Source: JANQQN01 sp964519665 (GTDB lineage Bacteria; Myxococcota; Kuafuiibacteriia; Kuafuiibacteriales; Kuafuiibacteriaceae). From it: a DNA stretch of 64,000 nucleotides. Of the stretch, positions 44,951 to 53,242 are shown one piece after another; the first letter of the stretch is position 1; every line of letters starts with the position of its first letter. The notes beneath the pieces are model-generated. The model had not been told where the DNA came from and made no database searches. It saw nothing but the letters and a program-made list of their open reading frames with translations. A program made the position numbers and the translations under genes. The stretch covers positions 1 through 64,000 of the forward strand of contig CAZFIV010000006.1 of NCBI GenBank assembly GCA_964519665.1. The letters are read 5' to 3'.

Positions 44951-46570
44951 TCAGCGAACGAAGTAGCGATCGATGTCCTGAATCATCCGCGGGACCTTCT
45001 TTTTGCAGAGCTGGTACGCAGCCGTGGACAGCGCCGCTTGGACCGTTGGTCGTGTGCCCTTCTGCTGACCGGTGATCGTCTTGAGGGTCTTTTGGGTCTT
45101 TCCGTTGATGAGGCGAAGCGTGAGACGGACCTGAACCAGCTGATTGCCGCGAACTCGGCCCCGCTCTTCGGCCTCGAGACGGCCGTTGAGCAGCACGTCG
45201 AAGTCGCCTTCGAGTTCGACTCGAGTCGCGTCTTCGTCGACCCGCGACTGAACCTCGTAGCCCTTTTCGGTGAGTGATTCCTCGAGGCACGCCCGGACCC
45301 GATCCGCGCCCGGGCCCGCCAGCGCTATCCCGAGCTTCAGCTCGCCGTGGGCCTCCTCGACGAGCCCGAGGAGTTCGGCCATGCCGACCGGAGACGGGAT
45401 TCCGCGCCCGTCGGCCCGGATGACCCGAAGATCACTGTTGAACGCTTCGCGCGCCACGAACGCATCGACCGCGGCTCGAGCGTGCTTGAGTCGCTGAACC
45501 GCGTTCGAGGCCTCGGTCGCGTTCCGCATCTCAGCCGCCACGATTCCGTCTTGGGTTTCGATGCGGGCCCGAAGATCGCTCGCGGCTTGCTGCCGATTGA
45601 TGCCCACCAAGGAGTTGAATATCGACCCCTCGTTCCACCGGCCCAGGATGCGGGACATGCGCATATCCTTGTCAGTGGTGACCAGCGACTGCTGGCTGAA
45701 CTTCTGCGTCTCGATCCATTGCTCGCCGGTCCGGTCGGAGATCGTGCGACCGGCGCTCGCGTAGCTCTCGGCCACCGACTGAATCCGGGCTTCGAAGATC
45801 CGAGCCAGCTCGGCTCGAGCGGCGATGTCCGCACTTTCGCGGTCCGGCCCCTGACCCGAGGCGCAGAGGTACCGAGCGTCGTCGCAGACTCGAATCCCGG
45901 CTCCCGGATCGAGGTCGTCGCCCGGCTTTCCGGGGGCGCCGACCGCGCCGTCATCAGTGCCGTCCTCGGCGAACTCTTCCGGCGGCGGAGCGGGCGGCGG
46001 CGCCGCCGGCTGGCCCTTCAGGTCTTCTTCGAGACCGTTAAGGACGTTTTCGCCGTTCTGTTCGACCCACTTCTTCAGGCCCGGGCCCATCCGGGTCTTC
46101 GCCGCCGCGATGGCCGCCTGCCGATCGAGGTTGAGCTCCGCCAGCGCGTACAGCACGCCTTGGTTGTCATCGGCGTAAAAGCGAGTGATCTCGACACCGG
46201 TCAGCAGTTGAGAGGTAAACGTCTTCGTCACTGACTCGACCAGCTGCTGCTCTTCGCTCTCGCTCAGGTCGCCGGTCGACAGCGAGCTCGAGTAGTCCTT
46301 CATCAGGGACGCGCTGTAGACCTCGACGAGTTTAGCGAGCTCGTTACGAGCTCGATTGCCCGCCCGCGAGCGAGCGAGTCCGACGTTCCTCACGCCGGCG
46401 GAAGCACCGACCGCGAACATCGACCGCCCATCGACATAGCTGGTCTTGTGTACCCACTCGGGGGCGTCGGGCGACGGTACGAGGCGATTACCCCGCGACG
46501 CCGAACCCGACGCGCAGGCCAGCGGTAGCGTGAGCAGTGCGCAAACGGCCGGCACAGCCCAGCGAGGCAT
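44951..46570 (-). CDS. Lipoprotein with two LPP20-like domains
   Basis: Start chosen at ATG 46570, where MPRWAVPAVCALLTLPLAC gives a signal peptide and lipobox; about 539 residues (the longer frame reaches 46630). An LPP20-like domain follows (LVEVYSASLMKDYSSSLS and LALAELNLDRQA-type segments), then a Pro-rich linker and a second copy (AARAELARIFEARIQSVAESY). The C-terminal part (~420-539) has a CsgG/LpoB-like mix of beta strands and a conserved KTQKTLKTITGQQKG segment. It anchors in a membrane and may sense or support envelope growth. It is divergent in domain order from the smaller paralogues at 50.6-51.7 kb and is the last of a lipoprotein operon. Confidence 0.85.
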   Translation of the reverse strand: MPRWAVPAVCALLTLPLACASGSASRGNRLVPSPDAPEWVHKTSYVDGRSMFAVGASAGVRNVGLARSRAGNRARNELAKLVEVYSASLMKDYSSSLSTGDLSESEEQQLVESVTKTFTSQLLTGVEITRFYADDNQGVLYALAELNLDRQAAIAAAKTRMGPGLKKWVEQNGENVLNGLEEDLKGQPAAPPPAPPPEEFAEDGTDDGAVGAPGKPGDDLDPGAGIRVCDDARYLCASGQGPDRESADIAARAELARIFEARIQSVAESYASAGRTISDRTGEQWIETQKFSQQSLVTTDKDMRMSRILGRWNEGSIFNSLVGINRQQAASDLRARIETQDGIVAAEMRNATEASNAVQRLKHARAAVDAFVAREAFNSDLRVIRADGRGIPSPVGMAELLGLVEEAHGELKLGIALAGPGADRVRACLEESLTEKGYEVQSRVDEDATRVELEGDFDVLLNGRLEAEERGRVRGNQLVQVRLTLRLINGKTQKTLKTITGQQKGTRPTVQAALSTAAYQLCKKKVPRMIQDIDRYFVR

Positions 46571-46668
46571 GCTCCTCACCCTTGTTTTCAATCGCGTCGT
46601 TTCCATCGAAAACCTACGTTCCTTCATCACCCGCGCGACGTCGAGCGGGTTATGTTCTGTGCGCGCGG

Positions 46669-48036
46669 TCAGCGCACCGTCCGCACACTGATGATCTTTC
46701 GTTGCCCAGGCTCGAGATCGAGCTCGATCGTCTGGGGCGGCCCAACCTGGTTACCGCGTGCATCGAGATAGCGGACGGTGAGGGTGTGGTGCCCAGCCGG
46801 GACCCACGCCCGACTCACCCGAAAGTAGGCGGGCAGCAGGCTCCAGGTGCGCAGGTCGGCGTTCTCGGTCGCCGCGGCTGCGATATTGCCGAAGAGCCCG
46901 ATGAGCGCGCCCGCCAGCTTGCGGCCGCTGCTGGAGTCATTCCCACCTTCAACGATCTTCTTCGTGCCTTTGGTGGCCGCGTATTTGATGGTTGCTCGCG
47001 CGATCGCGCGGGCGGTCAGTCCGGGTCGCTGGTGTTGGAAGTTCTTCAGGGCGATCGTGGTCACCGGTTCCGCCATCTCGGTGTTCTCCGACTTTCCGCC
47101 GATCTCGATGACCGACCGAACGATGACCGGCTTCGTTCGTTTGAACTTGGGAAAGGCGATCCGGAGGATATAGCCGTCCGGCATGGGGGCCGTGAGGAAG
47201 GTCTGCTCTTTGTGCGGGGCCTCACCACCAGCGTGGATGAAGATGATCTCCGCCTGGCTCCGCCCGAGCGCCGCCGTGCCTCCCGTCGCCCCATGGGCCC
47301 GGCCGAAGGCGTCCGCATCCTCGCGGAGGTTGGCCATCAACCCGCTTCGAACGACATCTTCGGCCAGGTACGACGGCGTCCGGGTGCCGAACAAGTCCCG
47401 ATACTCTTCCTCGTAGATCTTGTAGGCTCGCTTATAGGCCAGGAAAGCATCGTTGTGGCTTCCTTCGAGCTCGTAGAAGAGCCCGACCATCCAGAGCATG
47501 AACGCGTCCTGCTTGTAGATGGTCGACAGTTCGTCGTCCTGTTCGTACCGAATCCGGATCTTCTTGAGGAAGTCATCAGCCCGACGAGCTTCGACGAGAG
47601 CGTCGGTCACCTTGCCCTGCTCGATGTTGTTGACCGCCGTGAAGTAGTACAGAAGGATCTTTTCGAAGTCCTCGCCCGGGTACGGTGCCAGCGTCTCGCT
47701 GACCGTGTATTTACTGACCTCGGCGGTCACGGACTTGGTGAACAGGTCTTGAATGGCCCGCTCGGCCAGCACGAAGTTCTTCTGAGAAGCTTCCCACTGC
47801 TCGGCGTAGTGAAGCAGCGTGCCGAGATTGAGCCAGTACATGACCCGGTCACGCTCCTGGAAGAGCTCGTCTTTGGAGCGCTCGAAGTCCTCAGCAGCCT
47901 TTTGCCAGTCGCCTCGAATGAGATCGGAACGAGACTTCATATACTGCTGCCGAAAGCCAGCATGTGAACGACAGGCGCTGGTAGAGGCCACCAGCGCGAC
48001 GATCAGGCCAACGCGAAGAAAGATTGGGTGGGTCAT
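46669..48036 (-). CDS. COG3014-like lipoprotein with TPR-type N-terminus
   Basis: A 455-residue protein with signal peptide and lipobox ending STSAC (Cys22). An alpha-helical TPR-like region (about 30-220, EQWEASQKNFVLAERAIQDLF) is followed by a beta-rich region with FIHAGGEAPHKEQTFLTAP and a conserved VRYLDARGNQVGPPQTIEL end. It matches what I know of COG3014 proteins, which sit beside LpoB/PenA and LPP20-like lipoproteins in other Gram-negatives. The role is probably envelope or peptidoglycan related but unproven. It lies between the LPP20-like gene and lpoB in the same direction. Confidence 0.8.
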   Translation of the reverse strand: MTHPIFLRVGLIVALVASTSACRSHAGFRQQYMKSRSDLIRGDWQKAAEDFERSKDELFQERDRVMYWLNLGTLLHYAEQWEASQKNFVLAERAIQDLFTKSVTAEVSKYTVSETLAPYPGEDFEKILLYYFTAVNNIEQGKVTDALVEARRADDFLKKIRIRYEQDDELSTIYKQDAFMLWMVGLFYELEGSHNDAFLAYKRAYKIYEEEYRDLFGTRTPSYLAEDVVRSGLMANLREDADAFGRAHGATGGTAALGRSQAEIIFIHAGGEAPHKEQTFLTAPMPDGYILRIAFPKFKRTKPVIVRSVIEIGGKSENTEMAEPVTTIALKNFQHQRPGLTARAIARATIKYAATKGTKKIVEGGNDSSSGRKLAGALIGLFGNIAAAATENADLRTWSLLPAYFRVSRAWVPAGHHTLTVRYLDARGNQVGPPQTIELDLEPGQRKIISVRTVR

Positions 48037-48080
48037 ATAGCCCCCGTAGATGAATGGTGGGCGGAGTCAGGCTGCGGGCC

Positions 48081-48716
48081 CTACCAGCTCGTAGACGCCT
48101 GGCTGATGCGCTTGACGATCTTTTCTTCGCCGATCCAGACCTTCTCATTGCTCTCCACAGAGACCAGCTCCATGTTGACCAGGTAGGCGCGGATGGCTTC
48201 CCCGCGGCCGTCGGTATCGTTCTGCGAGTTGATGACGGTCTGCAGAGTGAAGTCGGCGCCGAGCTCTTCACCTTCGGTCTTGACGCTCTCGTCGCTCGCC
48301 GTCCGGGCCTGACGCTGCCGCTCACCCACGTTGATGTCGTCTTGGCCGGCCGCCGCGACAACCCGTACCTGACCAGAGTTGAGGAGGGTGCGCTCCAGCT
48401 GCTTGCCGAAGTACTGCTCGTTGACGTTGCGGTCATCGGTTCGCTTGATCACGCCGCGGAGCTTGACGACCGGGCGACGGCCTTGGCCCTGACGGAAATT
48501 GCCGACCCAGGCGGCGTTCAGCATCTGCCCCATCATGGTCTTGACGACCCGCTGGGCGTCTCCTTCGCTCCAGTACCCGGACAGACCCGCTCCCGACTCA
48601 CCCGACTTAACGTAGCCGACGGAACGGCTGCTGCTGGCACAGCCGGTTGCGGCCAGGGCCAGAGCACCCACGCACGACACGATGGACAACAGTTGACGAC
48701 GGTTCATGCTGCTCAT
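48081..48716 (-). CDS. lpoB: Penicillin-binding protein activator LpoB-like lipoprotein
   Basis: Start set at ATG 48716, which has a gagg seven bases upstream; 211 residues, beginning with MSSMNRRQLLSIVSCVGAL and a lipobox ALAATGC. The mature part has LSGYWSEGDAQRVVKTMM, KLRGVIKRTDDRNVNEQYFGKQ and a GRGEAIRAYLVNMELVSVESNEKVW end, matching LpoB. LpoB sits in the outer membrane and activates PBP1B-type peptidoglycan synthases through a long arm. Here it neighbours COG3014 and LPP20-like lipoproteins, the same gene set seen in other lineages. Confidence 0.88.
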   Translation of the reverse strand: MSSMNRRQLLSIVSCVGALALAATGCASSSRSVGYVKSGESGAGLSGYWSEGDAQRVVKTMMGQMLNAAWVGNFRQGQGRRPVVKLRGVIKRTDDRNVNEQYFGKQLERTLLNSGQVRVVAAAGQDDINVGERQRQARTASDESVKTEGEELGADFTLQTVINSQNDTDGRGEAIRAYLVNMELVSVESNEKVWIGEEKIVKRISQASTSW

Positions 48717-48811
48717 TTTTTTACCTCGAGGATGGCTAGGTGATGCGCCCACAGGGGGACGACAGCGCGCTATCACGAGGCCGAGCGACAGACAAGGCGG
48801 TTAACGGAGCG

Positions 48812-50005
48812 CTACCAAAGCCCCATGCCGCGGGAGGAGCGACGACGATCGCTTTCTCGGCGCTGGTCGAGCCTCTGGCGCATGTCGTCCATCATGTTCT
48901 CCATCGCCTTCATCTCTCGAATCCGGTCGTCAACGAAGTCGTCGATGGCGTACGGACGGGGCTGGGTGAGCTGCTTGGTCTTGACGGCCGGCGCCTTGGC
49001 GGCCGCGCGGCCCGCACCATCGCGACCCTCGGGCAGGGTCGTCTCGGTGTTCACCACGTTGCTGGTCTGCGCAGCGGCCATGAACTCGGGATCGTCGGCG
49101 ACCTCTTCACCGCGATGCGGCTCGACCACAACCACCGTCGTCTTGCGATCGCCCGCATCGACCTTGTAGGTGCGTCGCGGTTGCCTCGGCGGCGATGCAT
49201 CGGCGACCAGGGTCGGACTACCGATCTCCTTGGAGGTGCCGGGTTGAGCGTAGGCGACGGTCATCAGGCGACGGTTCTTCAGCCACTTCACGGCCACCGA
49301 GCTCATCAAGCTGAAGTTGATATCGGTGATGGCCAGCCCGTCGGGCGCCCGTCGAGAGATGCTGGTGTTGATGCCCACCATCTGGCCGAACACGTTGAGG
49401 AGCGGACCACCCGAATTACCCCGATTCACGCTCGCTTCGGTCTGAAAGACATTCTTACCGCGAACCCCGTTGAGGTCGGCCACCACCGAGGAGATGGAAC
49501 CGGTCGTCAGGGTCCACAGACCGCCCGTCTCGGGCATGCCGATCGCGACCACCGGTTCGCCCACCTCGACGTCCTTCGGATTCGCGAACTCGATCGGCGT
49601 CAAGCCGGAAGGAGGCTCCTTCATTCGTAGAAGCGCCAAGTCGAGCTTCCGATTGGCGTCAACCAGGATGACCTCGTGGCGGTTCCGCAGGTCGCGGTTC
49701 ATCGATCCGGTCAGCCGCTCGGGCTTGGTGTAGACGAACAACCGCTTGTAACGCCGGCCGTTCTTCATGACCACGTGCGCGTTGGTGATGATCTGACCGT
49801 CGCGGCTAATGATCGAACCCGTTCCGGCACTGCCTTGAGCCGAGCCATCGGTCGCAAAGACCAGGACCACCGACTTGGCGTGCCGCTTGTAGATGAGCCG
49901 AGGGCTCAGTGGCTCAGGTTCTTCGTCCGCGTGGGCGACGCGGGGGGCACTCGCCGTCGCCAGGACGGCTAAGACAAAGGCAGCTGCCAAATTCCGTTGA
50001 TACAT
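48812..50005 (-). CDS. HtrA-like periplasmic serine protease without PDZ domain
   Basis: A 397-residue protein with a signal peptide (cleavage near AHA, residue 26) and an S1C trypsin-like domain (about 40-240). The full catalytic triad is visible: His77 in ITNAHVV, Asp122 in LDLALLRM, Ser198 in NRGNSGGPLLN. No PDZ domain follows; instead residues ~250-397 are linker and a C-terminal highly charged helix (RIREMKAMENMMDDMRQRLDQ). It probably degrades or processes envelope proteins. It belongs to the lipoprotein cluster, 3 bases downstream of the small lipoprotein gene. Confidence 0.93.
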   Translation of the reverse strand: MYQRNLAAAFVLAVLATASAPRVAHADEEPEPLSPRLIYKRHAKSVVLVFATDGSAQGSAGTGSIISRDGQIITNAHVVMKNGRRYKRLFVYTKPERLTGSMNRDLRNRHEVILVDANRKLDLALLRMKEPPSGLTPIEFANPKDVEVGEPVVAIGMPETGGLWTLTTGSISSVVADLNGVRGKNVFQTEASVNRGNSGGPLLNVFGQMVGINTSISRRAPDGLAITDINFSLMSSVAVKWLKNRRLMTVAYAQPGTSKEIGSPTLVADASPPRQPRRTYKVDAGDRKTTVVVVEPHRGEEVADDPEFMAAAQTSNVVNTETTLPEGRDGAGRAAAKAPAVKTKQLTQPRPYAIDDFVDDRIREMKAMENMMDDMRQRLDQRRESDRRRSSRGMGLW

Positions 50006-50008
50006 GAC

Positions 50009-50572
50009 TCAACCTCGGACCTTCGGTCGACGGTGTCCCGCCGGACTCTCATATTCGGATAGCTCGGAGTCGTTGAACAAGCGGTGCGCCTGTTCGCGAA
50101 TGGTTCGGACGCCTTCGACGTAGGCGGGGGCCGCATCCTCGAGACGCGCGTCGAGCGCCTCGAGCGTGCGGTCGACGCGCATGCAGACTTCCACTTCGGT
50201 CTCGTGGGTCTCTGCGTGTTCGAGCACGCAGCGACCGACAATGCTCGCCACCTCGCTCACGACGAAAGGATCGACGTTGCCGCCGCGAGAAGTTTCAATC
50301 TCGATCAGCAGGCGGGTCATTTCGATCTCGAATGCTCGGGCAAGTTCATGTCGAAGGATACCCACCTCGGACTTCGCCGACGCTCGGACACAATGCCGAT
50401 CAAGACGACCGTTGGCATTGACCGCCGTCACCTCTGAGATGCGCGGTTCGACGCTGACCGGACCCTCCGAGGGCCCGGAGGAGGCTCGAGGACCCGTGCA
50501 GGACGCAGACCCGACCACAGCGCCGACCACAGCGCTGACCAGACCGCAGCCGACGAGAAAGCCCTGATTCAT
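50009..50572 (-). CDS. Small lipoprotein, unknown family
   Basis: Start chosen at ATG 50572 (two bases after the upstream stop); 187 residues. The signal peptide ends in VGSASC. The body is a mostly helical, charged domain (AKSEVGILRHELARAFEIEMTRLLIEIETSRGG) with three Cys that could bridge. I do not recognise it. It is sandwiched between the HtrA-like protease and an LPP20-like gene with minimal spacing, so it is probably a member of the same envelope complex. Confidence 0.75.
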   Translation of the reverse strand: MNQGFLVGCGLVSAVVGAVVGSASCTGPRASSGPSEGPVSVEPRISEVTAVNANGRLDRHCVRASAKSEVGILRHELARAFEIEMTRLLIEIETSRGGNVDPFVVSEVASIVGRCVLEHAETHETEVEVCMRVDRTLEALDARLEDAAPAYVEGVRTIREQAHRLFNDSELSEYESPAGHRRPKVRG

Positions 50573-50574
50573 GG

Positions 50575-51093
50575 TCACGAGCCCCCGCTGGTGGCGGCTC
50601 GGACGGTATCGCCGACTCTCGACCACTCGGCGCCGGCTCGCTCAGAGGCCCGCCGAATGCGCTCTTTCATCTTTTCACTGAGCTGAGGCTCCCGGTCGAC
50701 CTTGGCGAGAAAATCGCGGGTGTCGAGCCGGGCCAAGGCATACATCGTCCCGTCGACCGGGTGCCGCCAGTGGTCGACGAGCTCGACGTTGGACAGCGTT
50801 CCCGCTGCGAACGTATTGAGGACGGCGCCGACCAACTGAGTCTCGAGGGGGCTGGGCGCCGTGCCGGCCGAGTAGACCTTCTTGAGAAGCGCGACGTAGG
50901 CAGCGAACGCCTTCTGCATCTCGGAGCGAGCCGCGTTGTCGGCGGCCGACTGCAAGAGCGCCGGGTTCTGGATACCCGACCGGGCCCCGACGGCGTACAG
51001 AAAGTGGCGAGCGTCCGCATCGCGCTCCCGGTTTCGTCTCACCCAATCGGGATCATCGACGAGCGGTCTACTCGAGCCGGCATCGGACATCAC
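50575..51093 (-). CDS. LPP20-like protein lacking a signal peptide
   Basis: A 172-residue protein that overlaps the preceding LPP20-like gene by four bases. It is plainly paralogous to it (GARSGIQNPALLQSAADNAARSEMQ; FAAGTLSNVELVDHW; GTMYALARLDTRDF), but begins at once with MSDAGSSRPLVDDPDWVRR, without a hydrophobic leader or lipidation Cys. So it would stay in the cytoplasm unless its true start is different. It also lacks the longer Ser-rich loop of its neighbour. A duplicated, truncated copy is the simplest reading. Confidence 0.85.
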   Translation of the reverse strand: MMSDAGSSRPLVDDPDWVRRNRERDADARHFLYAVGARSGIQNPALLQSAADNAARSEMQKAFAAYVALLKKVYSAGTAPSPLETQLVGAVLNTFAAGTLSNVELVDHWRHPVDGTMYALARLDTRDFLAKVDREPQLSEKMKERIRRASERAGAEWSRVGDTVRAATSGGS

Positions 51094-51674
51094 TCGACCT
51101 CGTCGCCGGCGCGTTTGGCCTCTTCGCGCTCGAGCTCGGCCATCGCGCGCTCCGCCGATCGGCGAACGCGCTCTTTGACTCGCTGGCTCAGCTCGTTGGT
51201 GCGCTGGACTTGGTCCATGAAGCCGTCGAGGTCGAGGCGCGCGAGCGAGTACATGGTGCCGTCGGGGTGGATCCAGTGCTCGACGATCTCAACGCCGTTG
51301 AGCGTCCCGGCCGCGAAGGTACGGACCGCCTGCTCGACCATCTGCTCTTCAGACGAGTTGGAGAGGTCGCCGGTCGCGGTGCTGGACGAGTAGTCCTTCA
51401 TCAGCGAAGCGGTGTAGGTTTCAAAGGTCTTCTGCATTTCGGCGCGGGCGATGTTGTCGGCCGCCGCCCGGAGCAGAGCGGGGTTCTTGATGCCGGACTT
51501 GGCACCCACCGCGTAGAATACGTTCTTGTCACCGCTGAATGCGCCGCTTCCGCGCATGACCCAATCCGGGTAGTCGACGCCCGGGTTGTTCAGGTTGGAC
51601 TGACCATTGGTGCTACCACCGCAGGCGGCCAACGGAATCACTGCCAGAGCCAAAGAAAATGCGAGCCGGTTCAT
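51090..51674 (-). CDS. LPP20-like lipoprotein
   Basis: Start chosen at ATG 51674, preceded by a gggag motif at about nine bases; 194 residues (the open frame runs much further upstream, but that part is not coding-like). Signal peptide and lipobox PLAAC (Cys18). The domain has DYPDWVMRGSGAF, NPALLRAAADNIARAEMQ, ASLMKDYSSSTATGDLSNSS and GTMYSLARLDLDGF. LPP20 of Helicobacter is a surface lipoprotein of unclear role. It is the head of the reverse lipoprotein cluster. Confidence 0.9.
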   Translation of the reverse strand: MNRLAFSLALAVIPLAACGGSTNGQSNLNNPGVDYPDWVMRGSGAFSGDKNVFYAVGAKSGIKNPALLRAAADNIARAEMQKTFETYTASLMKDYSSSTATGDLSNSSEEQMVEQAVRTFAAGTLNGVEIVEHWIHPDGTMYSLARLDLDGFMDQVQRTNELSQRVKERVRRSAERAMAELEREEAKRAGDEVE

Positions 51675-52198
51675 CTTTTTAGTCTCCCTCTTCAATCGTC
51701 GCGCGACGTTTTTCCGGAGCCGGAAGCCATTCTCGACTCCGAGCCCGCGACGTGGCCAACCGCAGTCTTCGGACCGCTCGGTGCGGCCGAACGCCGGCCG
51801 GCCTATCGCAAGCGTGTATTGCACGTTCTGACGGTGAAAGGGAGGCTTCCGTTCCCTTGTAATCGCCCTCACCAGTCCAGTCTCTACCGTCGGGACTTTT
51901 TCTTGCAGCGTGCCGGTCAGTCGGCGGAGACACAAGCCCGCGCGTCCATGGTCCTGGCCATTCGCGTTTTTTGATCGACGATGGCGCCTCGGCGTCGATA
52001 GACACCGGGGGTAGTTTGGGGAACGACGCGGTAAGGGGCCTTGGTTGGTAGCTTTCGAGTGAATCCAAGGCCTGATCCTCAAACTGAAGCGCCCGTGCAA
52101 CGGAACGACGCGCCCCGAACTGATCCCTCTCGCGATGCCTGCCTCGATGTCGACCTCAAAGCCCACGTCAGTGCCAGCCTCAATCCCACCTTGAAGGC
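51675..52198. other. Divergent gap upstream of LPP20 operon and murI
   Basis: 524 bases without a convincing gene. A run of ttttttg and AT-richer patches near 51640-51720 and 51890-51980 suits promoters. Near 52130-52200 decayed copies of the 12-bp repeat that continues into the murI start are visible. Confidence 0.5.
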
Positions 52199-53143
52199 AT
52201 GATCCCAGATCCACGGCCAGATTCGATGCCCGCTTCAATGCCAGATCCGATGCCCGCTTCAATGCCAGCTTCAATGCCTCTGGCCCTGCGGTCGGAGGTC
52301 CACTTCCCACCGTTGCGCGACGGCCCGGGAGCCGGCGCAGCGCCGATCGGGATGTTCGACTCCGGCGTCGGCGGACTGACCGTCGTGGCGGCCCTGATGC
52401 GCCGTTTACCCCACGAGCGGGTCGTATACCTGGCTGATCAAGGCCACGTGCCCTACGGCGGACGCCCTCTCTCTCAGATTCGCGCCTTCGCACGCAACAT
52501 TTCGGCGATGCTGGCTCGAGTGCCCGTGAAGGCGATCGTCATGGCCTGCAACATCTCGTCAGCGACAACCCACGGTGAGATGTCCGAGGTCTACGGAGCG
52601 CACCGGGTGTTCGGAATGGTTGGGCCCGGCGCCCGGCAGGCGGCGGCATGCAGCCGAAATGGCCGGATCGGCGTGGTCGCGACGGCGGGAACCGTCGCCT
52701 CGGGCGCCTACTCGCAAACGTTACGTGCGCTCGACCCTCGGCTCGAGGTCGTGGAAGTCGCCTGCCCCCGGTTCGTTCCTCTGGTCGAAGGCGAGATGAC
52801 CGAGACCGAAGATGCGGTCGACGCGGCACGGGAGTACCTCGGCCCCATCGAGCGCGCCGGATGTGACGTCGTCGTCCTCGGCTGCACGCACTATCCCTAT
52901 CTGCTCACCGCACTGGAAGCTGCGTCCACGTCCGCGCTGACCTTCGTCGACCCTGCGGAAGCGGTCGCCGATGACCTGGTCTCGGCCCTGACCGCCGCCG
53001 AGTACGTAGCGACAACGCCATCGGGTCCGCATCTTCTAATGACCACGGGGAACCCCGAGCGCTTGGAAGAACAGGTTCAACGGTTTCTTCCCGGCACCGC
53101 GTTCTCGGTGCACGGCGTAAAATGGGAGCCGTCCGAACGCTGA
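52199..53143 (+). CDS. murI: Glutamate racemase
   Basis: 314 residues (from ATG 52199; ATG 52277 is possible). The enzyme interconverts L- and D-glutamate for peptidoglycan. Catalytic residues are visible: Cys117 in VMACNISSAT and Cys229 in LGCTHYPYL, and FDSGVGG (Asp54) starts the conserved core near residue 51. The N-terminal 27 residues before the core are a Met-Pro-Ala-Ser repeat from DNA tandem repeats, absent from usual family members. It lies divergent from the LPP20 operon and 99 bases before a UbiA gene. Confidence 0.95.
   Translation: MIPDPRPDSMPASMPDPMPASMPASMPLALRSEVHFPPLRDGPGAGAAPIGMFDSGVGGLTVVAALMRRLPHERVVYLADQGHVPYGGRPLSQIRAFARNISAMLARVPVKAIVMACNISSATTHGEMSEVYGAHRVFGMVGPGARQAAACSRNGRIGVVATAGTVASGAYSQTLRALDPRLEVVEVACPRFVPLVEGEMTETEDAVDAAREYLGPIERAGCDVVVLGCTHYPYLLTALEAASTSALTFVDPAEAVADDLVSALTAAEYVATTPSGPHLLMTTGNPERLEEQVQRFLPGTAFSVHGVKWEPSER
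52226..52278 (+). repeat. 12-bp tandem repeats in murI 5' region
   Basis: Four near-identical 12-base units (atgcccgcttca and atgccagatccg types) at 52226-52273 give Met-Pro-Ala-Ser / Met-Pro-Asp-Pro units. Each unit carries an in-frame ATG, so translation start could move. Decayed versions extend upstream to about 52130. Confidence 0.85.
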
Positions 53144-53242
53144 GCGGTCGTCGGAGCTCCTTCAACCCGACCCGCGCCCGGCAGGTCTAAACCTTCTTCA
53201 CAGCTGGCTCAGTACACTGGATCTGCCCTACTAGGGCGCATC

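Noticed and set aside
51675..52493. N-terminal extension of the LPP20-like gene up to 52493
   Set aside because: The extension is Arg-rich, overlaps the murI start region on the other strand, and the lipoprotein signal begins at 51674 with a ribosome site.
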